This document shows, piece after piece, positions 15,130-19,720 of a DNA stretch of 19,720 nt. The notes beneath the pieces are model-generated. The model was not told the origin of the DNA and searched no databases. It saw nothing but the letters and a program-made list of their open reading frames with translations. The position numbers and the translations under genes were made by a program. The stretch is from an uncultured Enterobacter sp. (GTDB lineage Bacteria; Pseudomonadota; Gammaproteobacteria; Enterobacterales; Enterobacteriaceae), in assembly GCA_946477805.1 (NCBI GenBank), contig CAMKZP010000016.1:1-19720 (forward strand), read 5' to 3'. Each line of letters starts with the position of its first letter. The stretch's first letter is position 1.

Positions 15130-15160
15130 ATGACGTAGAAATAAATAGCAATAATATAAA
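15130..15160 (+). promoter_or_regulatory. Candidate tog promoter
   Basis: ATGACG (15130-15135, four of six to TTGACA) and TATAAA (15155-15160) are 19 bp apart; TAATAT (15152-15157) is an alternative -10 at 16 bp. The poor -35 is in keeping with an activator-dependent promoter. Start predicted near 15167. Confidence 0.4.
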
Positions 15161-15178
15161 ATAAAACGGCGTTTTAGT
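15160..15178. promoter_or_regulatory. KdgR box 2 over the tog transcription start
   Basis: AATAAAACGGCGTTTTAGT matches the KdgR consensus AATRAAAYRNYGTTTYATT at 18 of 19 positions, the same quality as the kdgF box. It touches the TATAAA -10 and covers the predicted start, a classical repressor position. Confidence 0.82.
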
Positions 15179-15382
15179 ATTCAAGAACAGCGGTTCGCAT
15201 GATTTGAAACTCAAGCCGTACGCAGAAAAGATATCGCAAAAAAACCGTTATAAAACAAAGTTGCATGAAGTAATTGCTGTATGTGCCACCCGAATATTGG
15301 TTCTTATGCCGTGCCGTGCAGGCGTGAGACGTTGTAACAAATGCCGATTCCGTTTTAACCATTGATCGCCAGGTAGGTATGT

Positions 15383-16273
15383 ATGAATGAAAACAAACTG
15401 CTGGGGCTAGCGTGGATATCACCCTACATAATTGGGTTGATACTCTTTACGGCTTTCCCCTTCGTCTCGTCGTTTTTCCTCAGCTTTACGGAATACGATT
15501 TGATGAGTCCGCCGGTGTTTAACGGCATCGAAAACTATCGCTACATGTTTACCGAAGACACGCTCTTCTGGAAATCAATGGGCGTCACCTTTGCCTACGT
15601 ATTTCTGACCATCCCGTTAAAGCTCGCCTTCGCATTAGGCATCGCGTTTGTGCTGAACTTTAAATTACGCGGTATCGGATTTTTCCGTACGGCCTACTAT
15701 ATTCCGTCCATTCTCGGCAGCTCCGTTGCAATTGCCGTGCTGTGGCGTGCGCTGTTTGCCATTGACGGCCTGCTGAACAGCTTTATTGGCGTGTTTGGTT
15801 TTGACCCGGTGAACTGGCTCGGCGAGCCGTCGCTGGCGCTGATGTCCGTTACCCTGCTGCGCGTCTGGCAGTTCGGCTCCGCGATGGTCATCTTCCTCGC
15901 CGCGCTGCAAAACGTGCCGCAGTCGCAGTATGAAGCGGCGATGATTGACGGCGCGTCCAAATGGCAGATGTTCACGAAAGTGACCGTTCCGCTGATTACG
16001 CCGGTGATCTTCTTCAACTTCATCATGCAGACCACTCAGGCGTTCCAGGAATTTACCGGGCCGTACGTTATCACCGGCGGCGGGCCAACCTACTCGACCT
16101 ACCTGTTCTCGCTCTACATCTACGACACCGCGTTCAAATACTTCGATATGGGTTACGGCGCAGCGCTGGCGTGGGTTCTGTTCCTGGTGGTCGCCGTGTT
16201 TGCGGGCATCGCCTTTAAGTCGTCGAAATACTGGGTGTTCTACTCCGCCGATAAAGGAGGCAAAAATGGCTGA
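15383..16273 (+). CDS. togM: TogM-like ABC importer permease (MalF type)
   Basis: A 296-aa inner-membrane permease of the carbohydrate uptake-1 family, first gene of a togMNAB-type oligogalacturonide importer. About six hydrophobic segments begin at residue 7 (LLGLAWISPYIIGLILF). The cytoplasmic EAA loop that docks the ATPase is EAAMIDGASKWQMFTKVTVP (184-203). ATG at 15383 follows AGGTAGGT about 4 nt upstream. The stop overlaps the next gene by 8 nt (ATGGCTGA), so the two permeases are translationally coupled. KdgR boxes upstream, the gene order M-N-A-B as in Dickeya, and kdgF nearby point to pectin oligomers. A related sugar transporter of the same family cannot be excluded from sequence alone. 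Confidence 0.87.
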   Translation: MNENKLLGLAWISPYIIGLILFTAFPFVSSFFLSFTEYDLMSPPVFNGIENYRYMFTEDTLFWKSMGVTFAYVFLTIPLKLAFALGIAFVLNFKLRGIGFFRTAYYIPSILGSSVAIAVLWRALFAIDGLLNSFIGVFGFDPVNWLGEPSLALMSVTLLRVWQFGSAMVIFLAALQNVPQSQYEAAMIDGASKWQMFTKVTVPLITPVIFFNFIMQTTQAFQEFTGPYVITGGGPTYSTYLFSLYIYDTAFKYFDMGYGAALAWVLFLVVAVFAGIAFKSSKYWVFYSADKGGKNG

Positions 16274-17168
16274 TATTCAACAACTCTCCACGGCACGAAG
16301 CGTTGCCGAGCGCGAAGTCGCCCGCACGCTGCGTAAGGAGAAAATCAACGCCAGTATTCGCTACGCGATCCTGCTGTTTGTTGGCCTGCTGATGCTCTAC
16401 CCGCTGGTGTGGATGTTCTCGGCGTCGTTCAAACCGAACCACGAGATCTTCACCACCCTGAGCCTGTGGCCAGCCCACGCTACCTGGGACGGCTTCGTCA
16501 ACGGCTGGAAAACGGGGACCGAGTACAACTTCGGCCATTACATGCTGAACACCTTTAAGTATGTGATCCCGAAAGTGATCCTGACCATTATCTCCTCCAC
16601 CATCGTGGCGTACGGCTTTGCCCGCTTCGAGATCCCGTGGAAGAAGTTCTGGTTCGCCACGCTCATCACAACGATGCTGCTGCCAAGCACCGTGCTGCTG
16701 ATCCCGCAGTACCTGATGTTCCGTGAAATGGGCATGCTGAACAGCTATATGCCGCTGTACCTGCCTCTGGCATTCGCCACGCAAGGGTTTTTCGTCTTTA
16801 TGCTGATCCAGTTCCTGCGCGGCGTGCCGCGTGACATGGAAGAAGCGGCGCAAATTGACGGCTGTAACTCCTTCCAGGTGCTGTGGTACGTGGTGGTGCC
16901 GATCCTGAAACCGGCCATTATCTCCGTCGCGCTGTTCCAGTTCATGTGGTCAATGAACGACTTTATCGGGCCGCTGATTTACGTCTACAGCGTGGACAAA
17001 TACCCGATTGCACTGGCTCTGAAAATGTCCATCGACGTTACCGAAGGTGCGCCGTGGAACGAAATTCTGGCAATGGCGAGTATCTCCATTCTGCCATCCA
17101 TCATTGTCTTCTTCCTGGCACAGCGCTACTTCGTACAGGGCGTCACCAGCAGCGGAATTAAAGGTTAA
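16266..17168 (+). CDS. togN: TogN-like ABC importer permease (MalG type)
   Basis: The 300-aa partner permease, with a cytoplasmic N-terminal tail of about 32 residues, then TM segments from residue 33 (YAILLFVGLLMLYPLVWMFS). The EAA loop is EAAQIDGCNSFQVLWYVVVP (193-212). The family ending is RYFVQGVTSSGIKG. The start at 16266 is set by a very strong AAGGAGG (16254-16260) and by the 8-nt overlap with togM; an earlier in-frame start at 16200 would lie deep inside togM. With TogM it forms the heterodimeric channel for oligogalacturonides. Confidence 0.88.
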   Translation: MADIQQLSTARSVAEREVARTLRKEKINASIRYAILLFVGLLMLYPLVWMFSASFKPNHEIFTTLSLWPAHATWDGFVNGWKTGTEYNFGHYMLNTFKYVIPKVILTIISSTIVAYGFARFEIPWKKFWFATLITTMLLPSTVLLIPQYLMFREMGMLNSYMPLYLPLAFATQGFFVFMLIQFLRGVPRDMEEAAQIDGCNSFQVLWYVVVPILKPAIISVALFQFMWSMNDFIGPLIYVYSVDKYPIALALKMSIDVTEGAPWNEILAMASISILPSIIVFFLAQRYFVQGVTSSGIKG

Positions 17169-17180
17169 GAGGGAAATATC

Positions 17181-18308
17181 ATGGCTGAAGTTATCTTCAA
17201 CAAACTGGAAAAGGTTTACTCCAACGGCTTCAAAGCGGTACATGCTATCGACCTTTCAATCGCTGAAGGGGAGTTCATGGTGATCGTCGGGCCATCCGGC
17301 TGCGCCAAATCCACCACCCTGCGCATGCTGGCCGGGCTGGAGACCATCAGCGGCGGCGAAGTGCGTATCGGCGAGAAGATTGTGAACAACCTCGCGCCGA
17401 AAGAGCGCGGAATTGCGATGGTGTTCCAGAACTACGCGCTTTACCCGCACATGACCGTGCGTGAAAACCTGGCCTTCGGCCTGAAGCTGAGCAAGCTGCC
17501 GAAGGATCAGATTGAAGCCCAGGTGAATGAAGCGGCCAAAATTCTGGAGCTGGACGAGCTGCTGGACCGTCTGCCGCGCCAGCTTTCCGGCGGCCAGGCG
17601 CAGCGCGTGGCCGTTGGCCGTGCGATTGTGAAAAAGCCGGACGTGTTCCTGTTCGACGAACCGTTATCCAACCTCGACGCCAAGCTGCGCGCCTCGATGC
17701 GCATCCGTATTTCCGATCTGCACAAGCAGCTAAAAGCCTCAGGTAAACCGGCCACCACCGTCTACGTAACCCACGACCAGACCGAAGCGATGACCATGGG
17801 CGACCGCATCTGCGTGATGAAGCTCGGCCATATCATGCAGGTTGATACGCCAGATAACCTCTACCACAAGCCGAAGAATATGTTCGTGGCGGGCTTTATC
17901 GGCGCGCCGGAGATGAACATCCGCTCGTGTCGTCTGGTGGAGAGCGCGGGGCAGCTGCACATTGCCATCGGCAATGAAACCATGCCGCTAAACGCCGTGA
18001 AGCAGGAGAAAGTCTCCGCTTACGCCGGTCAGGAGGTCTTCTACGGCGTGCGTCCGGAATTCGTCTCGCTCTCCGACGAGCCCTTCCAGGACGGCGGCTG
18101 CAGCGGCGAGATGGTGCGCGTGGAGAATATGGGCCACGAATTCTTTGTGTACCTGAAAGTTGCGGACTACGAACTGACCGCCCGAATTCCTTCCGATGAA
18201 GCTAAGCCGATGATTGATAAGGGACTTCACCGTAAGGTGTACTTCAAGTTTGATATGAATAAGTGTCATATTTTTGACGCCAAAACCGAACAGAACATCT
18301 CTCTCTGA
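17181..18308 (+). CDS. togA: TogA-like ABC importer ATPase (MalK/UgpC type)
   Basis: A 375-aa ATPase that powers the Tog importer on the cytoplasmic face. Walker A is GPSGCAKST (37-45), with Ala42 where GxxGxGKST normally has Gly; Lys43 is intact. Then come the Q-loop VFQNYALYPH (Q83), signature LSGGQAQRVAVGRA (135-148), Walker B VFLFDEP (155-161), D-loop SNLDAKLR and H-loop VTHDQTEAM (H198). A C-terminal regulatory domain of about 135 residues follows, as in MalK/UgpC. It starts 12 nt after togN with GAGGG upstream. Such ATPases sometimes serve several importers. Confidence 0.9.
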   Translation: MAEVIFNKLEKVYSNGFKAVHAIDLSIAEGEFMVIVGPSGCAKSTTLRMLAGLETISGGEVRIGEKIVNNLAPKERGIAMVFQNYALYPHMTVRENLAFGLKLSKLPKDQIEAQVNEAAKILELDELLDRLPRQLSGGQAQRVAVGRAIVKKPDVFLFDEPLSNLDAKLRASMRIRISDLHKQLKASGKPATTVYVTHDQTEAMTMGDRICVMKLGHIMQVDTPDNLYHKPKNMFVAGFIGAPEMNIRSCRLVESAGQLHIAIGNETMPLNAVKQEKVSAYAGQEVFYGVRPEFVSLSDEPFQDGGCSGEMVRVENMGHEFFVYLKVADYELTARIPSDEAKPMIDKGLHRKVYFKFDMNKCHIFDAKTEQNISL

Positions 18309-18321
18309 TGGAGTTATAAAA

Positions 18322-19608
18322 ATGAAAAAAGTGCTTTTAAGCGCAGCAATCTCCGCTACCCTGGGCCTTACCGCTTTGCCATCGATGGCGCAAAACGTGG
18401 ATTTACGTATGTCCTGGTGGGGCGGCAATGGCCGTCACCAGGTCACGCTGAAAGCGTTGGAAGAGTTCCATAAACAGAACCCGGACATCAACGTGAAGGC
18501 TGAATATACCGGCTGGGACGGCCACCTCTCGCGCCTGACCACCCAGATCGCGGGCGGCACCGAGCCGGACGTGATGCAAACCAACTGGAACTGGCTGCCG
18601 ATCTTCTCTAAAACCGGCGACGGCTTTTACGATCTGAACAAGCTGAAGGACGTTATCGACTTAACGCAGTTCGATCCTAAAGAGCTGCAGTCGACCACCG
18701 TCAACGGCAAGCTGAACGGCATTCCGATCTCCGTGACCGCGCGCGTGTTTTACTTTAACGACGAAACCTGGAAAAAAGCGGGCGTTGAATACCCGAAAAC
18801 CTGGGACGAGCTGATGGCCGCGGGCAAGACGTTCGAGAGCAAGCTCGGCAAGCAGTACTACCCGGTGGTGCTGGAGCATCAGGATACGCTGGCGCTGCTG
18901 AACTCCTACATGATTCAGAAGTACAACATCCCCGCCGTGGATGAGAAAACCAAAAAATTCTCCTACAGCAAAGAGCAGTGGGTGGAGTTCTTCCAGACCT
19001 ACAAAAAGCTGGTGGATAGCCACGTGATGCCGGATACCAAATATTACGCCTCGTTTGGTAAGAGCAACATGTATGAGATGAAGCCGTGGATCCAGGGCGA
19101 ATGGGGCGGCACCTACATGTGGAACTCCACCATCAACAAGTATTCCGACAACCTGAAGCCGCCGGCGAAGCTGGAGCTGGGCAACTACCCAATGCTGCCG
19201 GGCGCCACCGATGCGGGCCTGTTCTTCAAACCGGCGCAGATGCTGTCGATTGGTAAATCCACCAAAAACCCGGAAGCGGCAGCGAGGCTGATTAACTTCC
19301 TGCTGAACAGTATAGAGGGCGTGGATACGCTGGGACTGGAGCGCGGCGTGCCGCTGAGCAAAGCGGCGGTGCAGTTCCTGACGGAAGACGGCACCATTAA
19401 AGAGGACGATCCGTCCGTTGCGGGCCTGCGTCTGGCGCAGTCTCTGCCAGCCAAACTCTCCGTGTCGCCGTACTTTGACGATCCGCAGATCGTCGCCCAG
19501 TTCGGCACCTCTCTGCAGTACATTGACTACGGTCAGAAAACCGTGGAAGAGACGGCGGCTGACTTCCAGCGTCAGGCGGAGCGCATTTTGAAACGCGCGA
19601 TGCGCTAA
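18322..19608 (+). CDS. togB: TogB-like periplasmic solute-binding protein
   Basis: A 428-aa extracellular solute-binding protein of family 1 that captures oligogalacturonides in the periplasm. A Sec signal peptide, MKKVLLSAAISATLGLTALP, is followed by a likely cleavage at SMA|QN (after residue 23). No lipobox Cys is present, so it is soluble. The mature start VDLRMSWWGGNGRHQVTLKA and later TTQIAGGTEPDVMQTNWNW are typical of sugar-binding members. It starts 13 nt after togA; the start at 18322 is preferred because it opens the signal peptide and has TGGAG upstream. Last gene of the operon visible; a dispersed repeat and hairpin follow the stop. The sequence ends soon after at an adapter, so further genes downstream cannot be excluded. 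Confidence 0.88.
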   Translation: MKKVLLSAAISATLGLTALPSMAQNVDLRMSWWGGNGRHQVTLKALEEFHKQNPDINVKAEYTGWDGHLSRLTTQIAGGTEPDVMQTNWNWLPIFSKTGDGFYDLNKLKDVIDLTQFDPKELQSTTVNGKLNGIPISVTARVFYFNDETWKKAGVEYPKTWDELMAAGKTFESKLGKQYYPVVLEHQDTLALLNSYMIQKYNIPAVDEKTKKFSYSKEQWVEFFQTYKKLVDSHVMPDTKYYASFGKSNMYEMKPWIQGEWGGTYMWNSTINKYSDNLKPPAKLELGNYPMLPGATDAGLFFKPAQMLSIGKSTKNPEAAARLINFLLNSIEGVDTLGLERGVPLSKAAVQFLTEDGTIKEDDPSVAGLRLAQSLPAKLSVSPYFDDPQIVAQFGTSLQYIDYGQKTVEETAADFQRQAERILKRAMR

Positions 19609-19643
19609 CCCTCACCCCAGCCCTCTCCCTAAAAGGGAGAGGG
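19609..19643 (+). repeat. Dispersed intergenic repeat, copy 2, with hairpin
   Basis: Directly after the togB TAA, CCCTCACCCCAGCCCT (19609-19624) repeats the 16-mer found after lplT with one mismatch. It leads into CCCTCTCCC (19621-19629), loop TAAAA and GGGAGAGGG (19635-19643), a perfect 9-bp hairpin. It could end or protect the tog mRNA. There is no T-run, so it is not a typical intrinsic terminator. Confidence 0.65.
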
Positions 19644-19690
19644 AGCAAACTCTTCCCTCGCCCCAAAGCAGAGAGAGCAAACTATTCCCT
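19643..19690 (+). repeat. Imperfect direct repeat GAGCAAACTnTTCCCT
   Basis: GAGCAAACTCTTCCCT (19643-19658) and GAGCAAACTATTCCCT (19675-19690) differ at one of 16 bases, with start points 32 bp apart. They seem to be a local duplication within the dispersed repeat. The second copy ends exactly where adapter sequence begins. Confidence 0.7.
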
Positions 19691-19720
19691 CTGTCTCTTA
19701 TACACATCTGACGCTGCCGA
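19691..19720 (+). other. Illumina Nextera (Tn5) adapter, not genomic
   Basis: CTGTCTCTTATACACATCT (19691-19709) is the 19-bp Tn5 mosaic end as read in Nextera libraries, followed by GACGCTGCCGA (19710-19720), the start of the Nextera i5-side adapter tail. All 30 bases match the commercial adapter. This is read-through left in the assembly. Biological sequence ends at 19690. Confidence 0.97.

Larger units (their letters stand above)
14838..15382. promoter_or_regulatory. Divergent control region, fepE and togMNAB
   Basis: A 545-bp AT-rich gap without a supported ORF. It holds the fepE promoter at 14895-14923, and on the tog side KdgR-like boxes, a possible CRP site and a promoter, all between 15084 and 15178. 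Between 15179 and 15382 lies a likely untranslated tog leader of about 200 nt, in which I see no strong hairpin, only one weak KdgR-like sequence at 15249-15267. Confidence 0.65.

Noticed and set aside
15174..15422. 82-aa ORF on the minus strand upstream of togM
   Set aside because: It overlaps the togM start, KdgR box 2 and the likely leader. It has no recognisable domain, an unusual composition and no clear ribosome site.
19691..19709. Tn5 mosaic end suggesting an insertion element
   Set aside because: The following bases are the synthetic Nextera tail, not transposon DNA, so it is a library artefact.

Overview
The window is chromosomal DNA from a gamma-proteobacterium of the Enterobacterales, most likely Enterobacter or a close relative such as Lelliottia or Leclercia. 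The lplT-aas-omrA-galR and lysA-lysR-racD blocks follow the E. coli K-12 order, and their proteins can be recognised almost residue by residue. The interval between galR and lysA, and everything after racD, differs from E. coli. No phage, IS, tRNA, rRNA or CRISPR feature was found. The last 30 bases are Illumina Nextera (Tn5) adapter sequence, so the window ends at an untrimmed contig end.

Layout. (1) 1-3427: aas and lplT on the minus strand, a phospholipid repair operon with an 8-nt gene overlap. (2) 3428-3848: intergenic region with the sRNA gene omrA (minus strand) and a galR control region containing a GalR-type operator. (3) 3849-4865: galR. (4) 4826-10248: a sugar island. It holds a Lac/cellobiose-family PTS EIIC, a GH1 glycosidase, a UxuR/ExuR-like GntR regulator and a GNAT acetyltransferase, all on the minus strand, with a divergent LacI-family (AscG-like) regulator. 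Two near-identical TTGGCATACCA boxes in the divergent promoter resemble ExuR/UxuR operators and may be the sites of the GntR protein encoded in the island. (5) 10218-13214: lysA, its divergent activator lysR, and the racemase gene racD. (6) 13314-19608: a pectin-fragment module. It consists of kdgF, with a near-consensus KdgR box, and the togMNAB-type oligogalacturonide ABC importer, which has its own KdgR boxes and a possible CRP site. A fepE-like O-antigen chain-length gene on the opposite strand lies between them.

How the genes work together. Tog would import oligogalacturonides and KdgF would ketonise the unsaturated monouronate released from them. Both would be derepressed when KdgR binds 2-keto-3-deoxygluconate. 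The PTS-GH1 pair would import a beta-glycoside as its phosphate and cleave it inside the cell. It has no IIA or IIB gene here and must borrow them. A uronate-type repressor in this second locus raises the question of whether its substrate is a plain beta-glucoside or something linked to uronate metabolism.

Limits: all family assignments come from reading sequence and recalled homologues. No database search, structure prediction or alignment was run.
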